A stretch of DNA of 64,000 nt from Vreelandella malpeensis (GTDB lineage Bacteria > Pseudomonadota > Gammaproteobacteria > Pseudomonadales > Halomonadaceae). Both the position numbers and the translations under genes were made by a program. The DNA lies in NCBI RefSeq assembly GCF_020622355.1, contig NZ_WHVL01000002.1, positions 124,001 to 188,000 on the forward strand, written 5' to 3'. The notes beneath the pieces were generated by a model. It did not search any database. It was given only the letters and a program-made list of their open reading frames with translations, and had not been told where the DNA came from. Of the stretch, positions 51,874 through 61,025 are shown in pieces; position 1 is the first letter of the stretch, and each line of letters starts with the position of its first letter.

Positions 51874-53472
51874 TCAGGGCGACGCGGGCACGACGCGCAC
51901 CAGTTGGCCGTCCGGGCTATCGGTCAGCAAATACACCGCCCCGTCCGGTCCGGTGCGCACGTCGCGGATGCGCTCCTCGAGTTCGCCGAACAGCCCTTCC
52001 ACGTCCTTAGCCCGAGTAGCGTCGGCATCGAGCGTGACGCGGCGCACCTCGTGATCGACCAGAGAGCCGACGAAGAGATTCCCCCGCCAGGCGGGAAACA
52101 GATCACCGTCGTAGAGCGTCATGCCCGACGGCGCGATCGAAGGCGTCCACTCGAGAAGCGGCGCCTCGGTGCCCGGGTATTCTGTGAAAGGCGTGACCCG
52201 GGCGCCGGTGTAGTCGAGCCCGGTGGTGGCGATGGGCCAGCCGTAGTTGGCGCCGGGCGAGATGAGATTGATCTCGTCGCCGCCGCGCGGGCCATGCTCG
52301 TGGGCGATGACGCGACCATCACCGGCCACCACCAGCCCTTGCACGTTGCGGTGGCCGATGGAGTAGATCTCCGGGCGAGCATCGACCTCGTTGACGAAGG
52401 GGTTGTCCTGCGCGGCGCTGCCATCGGTATTCAAGCGCACGAGGCTGCCGAGATGGCTTTCAAGGTTCTGGGCCTGTTCACGGTAGTCGAAGCCGTCACC
52501 CAGGGTGAGCAGCAGCGTGCCATCGCCGAGCCAGGCCAGCCGACCGCCATAGTGGGCGGCGCCGCGCTTGGCGGGATGGGTACGAAAGATCTCCTCCACC
52601 TCGCTGAGCGCGCCGTCGTCCAGTCGTGCGCGGGCGAGGCAGGTGTGGTTGGCGGCGAGCTCGCCGCAGGCGTAGCTGAGAAAGAGCCGATCGTGCTGGT
52701 CGTCCTGTGGTGAAACCAGCACGTCGAAGAGCCCCGCCTGGCCCGAGGCGAACACCTCCGGTACGCCCTCGATCTCGTCAAGCCGTTGTCCTTGGGCATC
52801 GAGCAACCAGAGGCGCCCGGGGCGCTCGGTCACCAGCATGCGCCCCTCGGGCAGGAACGCCAGCGACCAGGGGTGCTCGAGCCCTTCGGTCAGGACCTCC
52901 AGCCGATAGGCGGGCGCGTCGACCTGGGCAAGCGCCGGCGGCGAAGGTGCCAGACCGACAATACCCGCCCCCAGCGCCATTATCGCCGCCCCGGTAAGAT
53001 GGGTTCCCCGATGGCGATGGCCTCGGCCGCGCAGCAGCGCGAGCAGCAGCCCGGCGAAACCGGCGCTTGCCAGCATGGCGACGAGCCCGAAGGTGGTGCG
53101 CGTGGCCGCCACCAGAGTGGGCATGGGCGCGAAGTGGTTGACGATATGGAGCGTGGCGAACAGCGCTACGATGGCGAGCAGCGGGCACAGCGCCAGGCGG
53201 TAGCGACCGTGCAGCACCAAGCGCGAAATGGTCAGCGCCACGGTCTGGGAAATGAGGAATCCCACCGAGAACAGCAGCGCATAGATCGGCGAGAAGGTCA
53301 CCAGATCCCAAAGCGTCGTGGCGATGCGCCGCGCAAGGGATATCTCCACGCCCATGCGGGCAAGCGCCGCCAGGTTGATCTGGGTCTGGATGATGCTGCC
53401 TAAGAGAATACCCGCCACCAGCGCAATGGCGACGTGCAGCAGCACGCGAGACCAGAGGGGTCGTCTTTGCAT
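51874..53472 (-). CDS. PQQ-type sugar dehydrogenase fused to a four-helix membrane domain
   Basis: The C-terminal ~340 residues form a soluble aldose/sugar dehydrogenase beta-propeller: EGLEHPWSLAFLPEGRMLVTERPGRLW, then RGAAHYGGRLAWLGDGTLLLTLGDG, YSIGHRNVQGL and HEHGPRGGDEINLISPGANYGWP, which hold the PQQ/Ca2+ and catalytic histidine region. The N-terminal ~170 residues contain four hydrophobic helices, for example LLHVAIALVAGILLGSII and IYALLFSVGFLISQTVALTI. The ATG at 53472 follows AAGGA. Known YliI-type enzymes start with a cleaved signal peptide; the membrane fusion is unusual. It should oxidise a sugar in the periplasm. Confidence 0.9.
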   Translation of the reverse strand: MQRRPLWSRVLLHVAIALVAGILLGSIIQTQINLAALARMGVEISLARRIATTLWDLVTFSPIYALLFSVGFLISQTVALTISRLVLHGRYRLALCPLLAIVALFATLHIVNHFAPMPTLVAATRTTFGLVAMLASAGFAGLLLALLRGRGHRHRGTHLTGAAIMALGAGIVGLAPSPPALAQVDAPAYRLEVLTEGLEHPWSLAFLPEGRMLVTERPGRLWLLDAQGQRLDEIEGVPEVFASGQAGLFDVLVSPQDDQHDRLFLSYACGELAANHTCLARARLDDGALSEVEEIFRTHPAKRGAAHYGGRLAWLGDGTLLLTLGDGFDYREQAQNLESHLGSLVRLNTDGSAAQDNPFVNEVDARPEIYSIGHRNVQGLVVAGDGRVIAHEHGPRGGDEINLISPGANYGWPIATTGLDYTGARVTPFTEYPGTEAPLLEWTPSIAPSGMTLYDGDLFPAWRGNLFVGSLVDHEVRRVTLDADATRAKDVEGLFGELEERIRDVRTGPDGAVYLLTDSPDGQLVRVVPASP

Positions 53473-53509
53473 CAAAATGTCCTTGTAAGCTGTTCTAGTC
53501 GACGACGTG

Positions 53510-53776
53510 TCAACGCAGTTGGCTATCCTTGCTGCCGCGGCGATTGTAGCCGCTTGCCCGAGAGGTCGTCTTGTCGCGCTCGGCCTGGCAGGCAATGCAT
53601 AGCTTCACGCCAGGCATGGCCTTGCGCCGCGCCTCGGGAATCGGTTCGTCGCACTCTTCGCAGCGCTGCCGGCTTTCGCCTTGGGGAAGCTGGCTACGCG
53701 CCCACTCGACGCCCTCTTCCAGGGTGCTTTCGATCTGCTCCTGCTCGGCGCCGTCTCTGGCCCATCCTCCTGCCAT
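53510..53776 (-). CDS. DksA/TraR-family C4 zinc-finger protein, YbiI-like
   Basis: The 88-residue protein has the four zinc cysteines (Cys39, Cys42, Cys60, Cys63) in RCEECDEPIPEARRKAMPGVKLCIACQ, the hallmark of the family. The long coiled-coil of true DksA is absent, so it is the short YbiI-type. The function is not defined; a role as an RNA polymerase secondary-channel factor is possible. The ATG at 53776 follows GAGGAG. Confidence 0.92.
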   Translation of the reverse strand: MAGGWARDGAEQEQIESTLEEGVEWARSQLPQGESRQRCEECDEPIPEARRKAMPGVKLCIACQAERDKTTSRASGYNRRGSKDSQLR

Positions 53777-54060
53777 GGTGGTTCTCCTCAAGCGTTGATG
53801 GGGTTAAGTGTAGCGCCTGGAACCGCACGTTGCCTTGCATGGCACTACCCACTCTCACGCCTTGTGTCTATGCTCAGAGATACGCTGGTTTTATGTCTTA
53901 TTGCGCGTTTCCACACTGGTTAAAAGTGGTTAAGCTCCTTGACCAGCAAACTAATTAAAAGCGCCTAGGGAGCGGTCATAATCAACGCTGATAAAGTTAT
54001 AAAAACCGGGTCCCCACTGCGCACTCGACGGCGCCGGACGATCAACGCTCGAAGGGCAAG

Positions 54061-54543
54061 ATGCACCCTTCGATGAGTCGCCAAGCGATACCCGCCCTCC
54101 TGAAACGCACGCTGAGGTACGCCCTTGGGCACCTGCTGGTGTGGAGCATGTGCGTGAGCCAGGCACAGGCGCAGACATCCGACGACGAGATACGGGTGGT
54201 CGCCCATCCGGATGTCGCCCTGCAAAGCATGAGCCGCGACACCACCCGCGCCATCTTCGCCATGCGCCAGCGTACCTGGCCGGACGGTCGCGCCATCCAG
54301 GTCTTCGTGCTTCCCAATCGTGACCCGGCCCATGCGCGCTTTGCCAAGGAGCAGTTGAACGTCTACCCGCACCAGCTCCAGCTCGCCTGGGATCGCATGG
54401 TGTTCTCGGGCATGGGGCAGGCACCCCATCGCGTTCGCAGCCTGACTGAAATGCACGACAAAATAGCCACGACACCCGGCGCGCTGGGGTATCTCGAGAG
54501 GGCCTATCTGGATGACGCGATCCAAGTCATTTCGGTGGAATGA
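54061..54543 (+). CDS. Short periplasmic phosphate-binding-like protein
   Basis: The 160-residue protein has an N-terminal signal (YALGHLLVWSMCVSQAQAQ) and a PstS/PBP-like segment: VVAHPDVALQSMSRDTTRAIFAMRQRTWPDGRAIQVFVLPNRDPAHARFAKEQL and TTPGALGYLERAYLDDAIQVI. It is half the length of ordinary phosphate-binding proteins and would form only one lobe. A second ATG is at 54073. It is first in a locus with a porin and a GGDEF/EAL enzyme, and so may act as a sensor ligand rather than a transport protein. Confidence 0.82.
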   Translation: MHPSMSRQAIPALLKRTLRYALGHLLVWSMCVSQAQAQTSDDEIRVVAHPDVALQSMSRDTTRAIFAMRQRTWPDGRAIQVFVLPNRDPAHARFAKEQLNVYPHQLQLAWDRMVFSGMGQAPHRVRSLTEMHDKIATTPGALGYLERAYLDDAIQVISVE

Positions 54544-55714
54544 CGGTAGTGTCGCTACGCTTTTGTGTATCGGCGTGACCGCCTTTACAGCGACCAAGGG
54601 CCTTGCAAACGACACGCTGCGGACGGCCCAACTGCATGGATTTCTGAGCCAGGCGCTGGTCATCACCGACGACAACGACTTCTTTGGCCCCAGCAGCACG
54701 GGCGCCGGCAGTGCCGAATACACCGAGCTCGGGCTCAATGCCTCCCTTCGCCCTTATCCCAACGTGCTACTGGCAGCGCAGGTTTTGAGCCGCCGTGCGG
54801 GAGGCGAAGGCAGCGACGCCAAGCCTACCCTCGACTACGGCGTGGTCGACTATCAACTGACCTCAAGTCACGACCGCACGCTGGGCGTTCAGGCCGGACG
54901 CTTCAAGAACCCGTTCGGCCTGTACAACCAGACCCGCGACATGGCCTTCACCCGCCCCAGCATACTGCTGCCGCAGTCGATCTACTTCGACCGCACTCGC
55001 TCGATCGGTCTCGCCGCCGACGGTATCGGCGTCTACGCCGAGCAGCGCGTACCAGCGGGCACCCTGCGTTTTCGAAGCGGGATCGGCCAGCCCCAAACCG
55101 GCTCGGACCTGGAGGAGCAGCTTTTCTGGGGAGCCCAGGCGAGCATATCCGCCGCCGGGCCCTCGGTGATCGCCCAATTGCTGTTCGAGAGTGACAGCGG
55201 CAAGTTCGTCGCGGCGCTGAGTGCTGCGGACGTGAACCTCGACATCGACTTCAGCGGTCAGCCGGCGGATTTCGGTTTCCAGCCTTGGATACTTTCGCTG
55301 CAGTACAACGAGGACCTGTGGAGCGTGACCGGCGAGTATGCGCTGCGCAACCAGCATCTTCACGGCAGCGCGCCGCGCACCTTCGACGCTACCGGAGAGA
55401 GCTGGTACCTGCAGTACGAGCGGCGCCTGACGCCGGAATGGAGCTGGCTGCTACGCTACGATAGCCTGGTCAACGACCGCCAGGATCGCTCAGGACGCCA
55501 GTACGAGCGCAGCGGTCTCGGCCCGGGGTATTCCCAGTTCGCCGACGACATCACCACCGGCGTGCAGTGGATGCCCACGGCAAACCTTATGCTGGCGGCG
55601 GAATACCACTATATTGATGGCACGGGCTGGTTGCCGACCCGTGATAACGCCAACCCCTGGGAGGCGAGCAAGCATTGGAACATGCTGCTGTTACAACTTT
55701 CACTGCGTTTTTGA
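54512..55714 (+). CDS. Outer-membrane porin-like beta-barrel protein
   Basis: The 400-residue protein has a signal-like N-terminus (GSVATLLCIGVTAFTATKGLA) and repeated amphipathic beta strands with many Tyr, Trp and Arg residues. It ends in an aromatic residue (LQLSLRF), as outer-membrane barrels do. Its start at 54512 overlaps the preceding gene by 32 bases. I do not recognise the exact family. Position between a phosphate-binding-like protein and a c-di-GMP enzyme suggests a sensory or nutrient-uptake locus. Confidence 0.8.
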   Translation: MTRSKSFRWNDGSVATLLCIGVTAFTATKGLANDTLRTAQLHGFLSQALVITDDNDFFGPSSTGAGSAEYTELGLNASLRPYPNVLLAAQVLSRRAGGEGSDAKPTLDYGVVDYQLTSSHDRTLGVQAGRFKNPFGLYNQTRDMAFTRPSILLPQSIYFDRTRSIGLAADGIGVYAEQRVPAGTLRFRSGIGQPQTGSDLEEQLFWGAQASISAAGPSVIAQLLFESDSGKFVAALSAADVNLDIDFSGQPADFGFQPWILSLQYNEDLWSVTGEYALRNQHLHGSAPRTFDATGESWYLQYERRLTPEWSWLLRYDSLVNDRQDRSGRQYERSGLGPGYSQFADDITTGVQWMPTANLMLAAEYHYIDGTGWLPTRDNANPWEASKHWNMLLLQLSLRF

Positions 55715-55741
55715 GCGTCGGTCATCGGGGTACGAACATCT

Positions 55742-58591
55742 ATGCAAGCCACTGCAACTCGGCGCGCGCCTCGCTGGCTAAGTCTCACCTGGCGGGTGGT
55801 AGCCCTTAGCAGTCTTCTTCTTCTGGCGCTGGTGGCGCTGTTCGTCTGGCTGGGTCAGCACTTCCTGACCCAGCAGTTGGAATCGACACGCCTGCAGCAC
55901 CACGAACGCCAGCAGCGCGAGATTCGCCTGGCCATGCAGCGCTCGAGCGACGGTCTGCGTCAGCTGGCAGGCCTGACCGCGGCGGCGCCAGAGCTCGGCA
56001 ACGCACTGCTGGACAACGACAATGACGAACTCGATGACCTGCTGAGTGCGCAATGGCCGGCGCTTCAGCTCGAAGGCGGCGTGGATAACATCTACATCTA
56101 CAACCGGGCTGGCGAGCAGGTGATCCACTTCGGCATCAGTGGCGGCACCCCGCTGTTTCCTGCTCGGCGCTGGATCGACGACGTGCTGAACACGGAGGCA
56201 CCGATCACCACGCTGCGCTGCGCCCTCGCCTGCCAGCAGTTCGCCGCCGTGCCGGTGCTGCTCGACGGGGAAAGCCGGGGCGTGGTGATCTTCACCCGCG
56301 ACCTCGCCGATGTGATGCGCGAGGTAAAGGCGGTCTCGGGCAGCGAAATCGCGCTGATGGTCACCGGCAACCTGGAGAACGAGGCCCAGCCACAGGGCCC
56401 GCGAATTCCCGAATGGAACGGCCAGATCATCGCCCTGACCCGCGTCGAGCAGACGCTGCCGATCCTTCAGGCCGCTGCGGCCGATGCCCCCATCTACCAG
56501 TTGGTGAACGCGCCCTACAGCGCGCACCATGACAACCGCTACCTCGAAGTCAGCGCCGTCTACATGCAGGATGACAGCGATTGGCGCAGCACCGGCTACT
56601 TCCTGCTAGTGGCGGATACGTCGCTTGCGATGATCTCGATCCAGGCTGCGACTCAGGGGCTCCTGCTGGTCGGCGTGATCGGCTGGCTGTTGGCGGAGCT
56701 TCTGTTGCTGATCATCCTGCTGCGCCCGATGGCACGGCTTCGCGGCGTGGCGGATCTGCTCCCCACCCTGGCCCGAGGCGAATTCGAGCAGGTGCGCGAG
56801 CGCCTGCTCCCTTCAAGGTCGCACTGGAAGAACGAGATCGACGTGCTGGAAGAGGCTACCCGCACCCTCTCGATGCAGTTGCAGACCCTGCAGGGCCACG
56901 TCAACGAACGCAACAGCGAGCTCTCCACGCGTATTGACGAGCTGGCCCGCGAGCGCGACTTTGTCAACGGGCTGCTCAATACCGCCCAGGTATTCATCGT
57001 CGCCCAGGACAAGCAAGGCTGCATTCGCCTGGCCAACAGCTACACCTACCAGGCGCTGGGGCTAGAAGAGAGTAATCTCGTCGGTCGCCGCTTCGACGAT
57101 GTGTTCAATCACCCCCAACCGGTGAGCAGCGCGCCCTGGAGCACCGGCATCCCGCAGCGCCCGCTGCCCGAGGAGAGCACCTTCAGGGTGTGCACACGGC
57201 AGTTGGCGACCGCGGTGTGGTATCACGCCTCGCTCGGCCAGACCGGCGCCGCGACGCTTGCGCGCATCTCGGTGGGTCTCGACATCACCGAACGCAAGGC
57301 CGCCGAGGCGCGCCTGACTTGGCTCGCCGAGCGCGACACCACCACCGAACTCTACAACCGGCGCTATTTTCAGGACGCGCTGATGGCCACGCTCGCCCAG
57401 CATGCCGAGGTCGCCGTACTGCTGCTGGATCTCGACCGTTTCAAGGAGATCAACGAGCTTAGCGGCCACCACGTGGGTGACCGGTTACTCAAGGACGTGG
57501 CGTTCACGCTCAGTGCCAATCTCGGCCAGCGCAGCACCATCGCAAGGCTGGGCGGCGACGAGTTCGCGCTGCTGATGACGGACATCAACAGCGAGCAGGC
57601 CATCAAGGTCGCCGAGTATGTGATCCAGTTGATCAACGCGATCGAGTTCAGCGCCGCCGGGCGCAAGCACCACATCGGCGCAAGCGTCGGTATCGCCCTG
57701 TTCCCGATGCACGGCCAGACCCCGGAAGACCTGCTGGCCAGCGCCGATATCGCCATGTACAAGGCCAAGGAGCGCGGCAGCCCCCACTGGCACCTGCTCT
57801 CCATGGTGGAGAACGCCAAGGACGAGCTGCAGGAGCGCGTCTACTGGATCGAGCGCATTCGCCAGGCCCTCGAGCACGATGAGTTCGAGATCTGGGTGCA
57901 GCCGATCGTTCGCCTCGACGACCGCTCGGTCAAGCATTTCGAAGTGCTGTTGCGCATGCGCAACGCCGACACGAGCCTGGTGACGCCAGCCCACTTCATT
58001 CCCGTCGCAGAACAGAGCGGGTTGATCACCCAAGTGGATCGCTGGGTGATTCGCCACAGCCTGCAGGCGCTGCACGCGCTCCAGGGCCGCGGCATCTCGC
58101 TGTCGGTGAACCTGTCGGGGCAGTCGCTCCATGATCACGGCTTGCCGCAATACCTGATGGACGAGTTCCAGGAGAGCCAAGCCGACCCGCACCACCTGAT
58201 CCTGGAGGTTACCGAAACCGCCGCCATCACCGATTTTTCGGTAGCCCACAACGTGCTGCAGAAATTTCGCCAGCTCGGCTGTCGAACGGCGCTGGACGAC
58301 TTCGGCGTGGGGTTCAGCAGTTTCCACTACCTGGGCCAACTGCCTGTGGACTACATCAAGATCGACGGCTCGTTCATTCGCAACTTGCTGGTCAATCCTG
58401 ACAGTCACACCATCGTCAAGGCGATCTCGGACATCGCCAAGGGCTTCGGCAAACAGACCATCGCTGAATTCGTTGACCAGGAGGAGCTGTTGCCGCTGCT
58501 GCAGGAGCACGGCATTCACTATGCCCAAGGGTACCACCTGGGCAGGCCCATGCCCTTGGCCCTCCTGCTCGAGGGCCGCGTCCATGAGTGA
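55742..58591 (+). CDS. Membrane sensor with PAS, GGDEF and EAL domains
   Basis: This 949-residue bifunctional c-di-GMP protein has TM1 (~18-38), a ~250-residue periplasmic sensor domain, TM2 (~302-325), a PAS domain (~404-520), GGDEF (motif GGDEF at 604-608) and EAL (EVL at 734-736). The GGDEF active site is intact but the RxxD inhibitory site is GQRS, so product inhibition is probably lost. The EAL residues are conserved (SVNLSGQS, EVTETA, LDDFG, IKIDGS, AEFV, YAQGY). It can therefore be a cyclase, a phosphodiesterase or both. It is 27 bases after the porin gene. Confidence 0.95.
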   Translation: MQATATRRAPRWLSLTWRVVALSSLLLLALVALFVWLGQHFLTQQLESTRLQHHERQQREIRLAMQRSSDGLRQLAGLTAAAPELGNALLDNDNDELDDLLSAQWPALQLEGGVDNIYIYNRAGEQVIHFGISGGTPLFPARRWIDDVLNTEAPITTLRCALACQQFAAVPVLLDGESRGVVIFTRDLADVMREVKAVSGSEIALMVTGNLENEAQPQGPRIPEWNGQIIALTRVEQTLPILQAAAADAPIYQLVNAPYSAHHDNRYLEVSAVYMQDDSDWRSTGYFLLVADTSLAMISIQAATQGLLLVGVIGWLLAELLLLIILLRPMARLRGVADLLPTLARGEFEQVRERLLPSRSHWKNEIDVLEEATRTLSMQLQTLQGHVNERNSELSTRIDELARERDFVNGLLNTAQVFIVAQDKQGCIRLANSYTYQALGLEESNLVGRRFDDVFNHPQPVSSAPWSTGIPQRPLPEESTFRVCTRQLATAVWYHASLGQTGAATLARISVGLDITERKAAEARLTWLAERDTTTELYNRRYFQDALMATLAQHAEVAVLLLDLDRFKEINELSGHHVGDRLLKDVAFTLSANLGQRSTIARLGGDEFALLMTDINSEQAIKVAEYVIQLINAIEFSAAGRKHHIGASVGIALFPMHGQTPEDLLASADIAMYKAKERGSPHWHLLSMVENAKDELQERVYWIERIRQALEHDEFEIWVQPIVRLDDRSVKHFEVLLRMRNADTSLVTPAHFIPVAEQSGLITQVDRWVIRHSLQALHALQGRGISLSVNLSGQSLHDHGLPQYLMDEFQESQADPHHLILEVTETAAITDFSVAHNVLQKFRQLGCRTALDDFGVGFSSFHYLGQLPVDYIKIDGSFIRNLLVNPDSHTIVKAISDIAKGFGKQTIAEFVDQEELLPLLQEHGIHYAQGYHLGRPMPLALLLEGRVHE

Positions 58592-59372
58592 GCACGCGGG
58601 CTCGAACGACAACCGGGTTCTCAACCAGAGCCTGGCGACGCTGATCGAGAAGGCGCCGCCGCTCAAGCCCGACCACCTGGACGTGGACGTCTTCGCACGG
58701 CGCTTCGAACTTGTCATCGCCCATACCGACGCGGCGCGCGAGCGCGCCTTCGCACTGCGCCATCGGGTGTTTCGCGAGGAGCTCAAGTACCAGCTCGGCG
58801 GCGACCGGGCGTTCTTCGAGCACGACGAGTACGACTACAACAGCGTGCTGTGCCTGCTCAAGCATCGCGAGAGCGGACTGGATGCCGGCTGCCTGCGGGT
58901 GGTTCTGGTCCCCGACGCTTTCAAGAAGCTGCCTTTCGAGGGATATTACGATCTGGCGCTGCTCACCTCGCCGCTGTCGCCGCGCGTCTTCGAGCGCAGC
59001 GAGATCTGCGAGGTATCGCGCCTGGCGGTCCACCCGGCGTTTCGGAAGAAAAGCGCCGACCCCGGCGAGCGGGGCTGGCGCCACGAAAGTCCGGCGATGA
59101 TCAGCCTGAGCCTGTTTCTCGCCGCCACGGCGCTGGTGGGGCTACTCGGCACGCCCAACGTGTTCGCCATGCTCGAGCCCAAGTTCAACCGCATGCTGGG
59201 CGCGGCAGGCCTGCGCTTCGAGCAGATCGGCGAAATCATCGAGTACTGCGGCAAGCGCGCGCCCTATTACATCCATCAGCCCACCGCCGAATGCCTGCTG
59301 CCCGACGCCTTGCGCCCGTTGTTCGAGCTGATTCGCGCGCGGCTCACCGTTGAGTTCGACCCGCCCCGTTGA
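58584..59372 (+). CDS. PEP-CTERM/exosortase-system-associated acyltransferase (GNAT-like)
   Basis: The 262-residue protein resembles the acyltransferases found with exosortase systems, which are similar to N-acyl amino acid and acyl-homoserine lactone synthases: FALRHRVFREELKYQLGGDRAFFEHDEYDYNSVLCLLKH, then GCLRVVLVP and SEICEVSRLAVHPAFRKK. The ATG at 58584 overlaps the preceding GGDEF/EAL gene by 8 bases, so the two are translationally coupled. No exosortase or PEP-CTERM substrate is in the window. The acyl product is unknown. Confidence 0.85.
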   Translation: MSEHAGSNDNRVLNQSLATLIEKAPPLKPDHLDVDVFARRFELVIAHTDAARERAFALRHRVFREELKYQLGGDRAFFEHDEYDYNSVLCLLKHRESGLDAGCLRVVLVPDAFKKLPFEGYYDLALLTSPLSPRVFERSEICEVSRLAVHPAFRKKSADPGERGWRHESPAMISLSLFLAATALVGLLGTPNVFAMLEPKFNRMLGAAGLRFEQIGEIIEYCGKRAPYYIHQPTAECLLPDALRPLFELIRARLTVEFDPPR

Positions 59373-59379
59373 TCCCTGC

Positions 59380-60117
59380 CTACTTCATCTCGAAGCCGCG
59401 CTCGACGAGAAACTCGCGCATGTGCGCGCGCAGCTTGGTCTCGAACAGCGAGGTCAGGTTGTGCGACCAGTCAGTATCCTTGTTGGCGCTGCTGCGCGCG
59501 CGGTAGTAGGTGCGCATGGTGTCGTCGAAAGCCGCGACCTCGGCGGCATCCTCCTGATAGACCTCCTCCTTGAGCACCGCCTCCACGGGCAGGCGCGGCT
59601 TGATTTCGGGGATGCGCTCGGGATCGGGATAGCCGATGCACAGGCCGAACACCGGATAGACGTGATCCGGCAGGCGCAGAAGTTCGCTCACCGCGCCCGG
59701 GTTGTTGCGCAGCCCGCCGATGTAGCAGATGCCAAGCCCGACAGATTCTGCCGCCACGACCACGTTCTGCGCCACCAGGGCGGTATCCACCGTGGCCACC
59801 AGAAGCTGTTCGGTCATGCCGGAAATCACTTCGGCGCCAGCGCGCTCGGCAGCCTCAAGGGGGCGCTTCATGTCGGCGCAGAACACCAGGAACGTGGACG
59901 CATTGGCGACGTAGGCCTGTCCGCCGGCGAGTTCGGCAAGCTTTTCGCGGCTTTCAGGCGACTGCACGTGAATGATGCTATAGGCCTGCACATGGCTGGA
60001 GGTCGCCGCCCCCTGCCCGGCCTTTATCAGCTCGACCAGAAGTTCCCGGGAGATCTTCTGGTCTTTAAAGGCGCGAATGGAGCGGTGAGATTTCAGCAGT
60101 TCGATCGTATCGTTCAT
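59380..60117 (-). CDS. nfsA: Oxygen-insensitive NADPH nitroreductase
   Basis: The 245-residue flavoprotein resembles NfsA/FRP: LLKSHRSIRAFKDQKISRELLVELIKAGQGAATSSHVQAYSIIHV, GLGICYIGGLRNNPGAVSELLRLPDHVYPVFGLCIGYPD and the C-terminal TSLFETKLRAHMREFLVERGFEMK. It reduces nitroaromatics and quinones by two-electron transfer. It is convergent with the acyltransferase gene and divergent from the methyltransferase gene. Confidence 0.94.
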   Translation of the reverse strand: MNDTIELLKSHRSIRAFKDQKISRELLVELIKAGQGAATSSHVQAYSIIHVQSPESREKLAELAGGQAYVANASTFLVFCADMKRPLEAAERAGAEVISGMTEQLLVATVDTALVAQNVVVAAESVGLGICYIGGLRNNPGAVSELLRLPDHVYPVFGLCIGYPDPERIPEIKPRLPVEAVLKEEVYQEDAAEVAAFDDTMRTYYRARSSANKDTDWSHNLTSLFETKLRAHMREFLVERGFEMK

Positions 60118-60185
60118 AGGTCCTCGGTTATCCTCGTGACGTCGTCGCAGATAGCGCCTGTGCCTTCATTTGTGCGCTAATAAAA

Positions 60186-60206
60186 TAGCCGGTAACTGGC
60201 TATACT
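60186..60206 (+). promoter_or_regulatory. Inverted repeat and -10 box upstream of the methyltransferase gene
   Basis: TAGCC-GGTAACT-GGCTA is an inverted repeat with a -10-like TATACT (60201-60206) at its end, about 46 bases before the ATG. It lies between the divergent nfsA and methyltransferase genes. Confidence 0.4.
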
Positions 60207-60251
60207 GGAAAAAAAACGCTGCCTCCCCTCAGCCGATGCCTGGAAATCGCC

Positions 60252-61025
60252 ATGACCTCGACACCACAGATCCCCGGCCAGTCCTGGAGCGCCCGCCAGT
60301 ATGCCGAAAACGCAAGCTTCGTGCCCGCCTTGGGACAAGACGTTCTGGCGCTGCTTGCCGCCAAACCCGGTGAGCGCATTCTGGATCTTGGCTGCGGTGA
60401 CGGTGCCCTGACCGAGCGCATCACCCGTCAGGGCGCCGAGGTGCTGGGCGTTGACGCCTCGGAGGAGATGGTCGAGGCCGCCCGGGCGCGAGGCATCAAC
60501 GCCCAGCGCACCGACGCCTATCAGCTGCCCTTCGACCAGACGTTCGATGCCGTGTTCAGCAACGCCGCGCTGCACTGGATGCTCGACCCGCAGACGGTGC
60601 TGGCGGGCGTCAAGCGCGCGCTCAAACCCGGCGGGCGGTTCGTGGCAGAGTTCGGCGGCCACGGCAACGTCGCCGCCATCTGTACCGCGCTGATCGCCTC
60701 GCTGCAGTTTCGCGGCATCAGCGCCCGAGGCCGTCACCCCTGGTACTTCCCGACCGCCGAAGAGTACGCCCACCTGCTCGAAACCGCTGGATTCCAGGTC
60801 GACAGCATCGCGCTGATTCCCCGCCCGACGCCGCTGCCCACCGGCATGCAGGCGTGGCTCGAGACCTTCGCCCAGCCGTTCTTCCACGGCCTCGACGACG
60901 ATCTCAAGATAACGGTGATGGACAATACCCTGAACCTGCTCTCCCACACCCTGAGCGATGGCCAGGGCCACTGGAGCGCCGACTACGTGCGCCTGCGCGT
61001 GTCGGCGCACCTGCCCAGTGTTTAA
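60252..61025 (+). CDS. Class I SAM-dependent methyltransferase
   Basis: The 257-residue protein has the SAM-binding motif [15 protein letters not shown], the acidic loop [17 protein letters not shown] and [20 protein letters not shown] with the trans-aconitate methyltransferase/UbiE-like fold. The substrate is not known. Its stop codon overlaps that of the chemoreceptor gene tail to tail. Confidence 0.88.
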   Translation: MTSTPQIPGQSWSARQYAENASFVPALGQDVLALLAAKPGERILDLGCGDGALTERITRQGAEVLGVDASEEMVEAARARGINAQRTDAYQLPFDQTFDAVFSNAALHWMLDPQTVLAGVKRALKPGGRFVAEFGGHGNVAAICTALIASLQFRGISARGRHPWYFPTAEEYAHLLETAGFQVDSIALIPRPTPLPTGMQAWLETFAQPFFHGLDDDLKITVMDNTLNLLSHTLSDGQGHWSADYVRLRVSAHLPSV

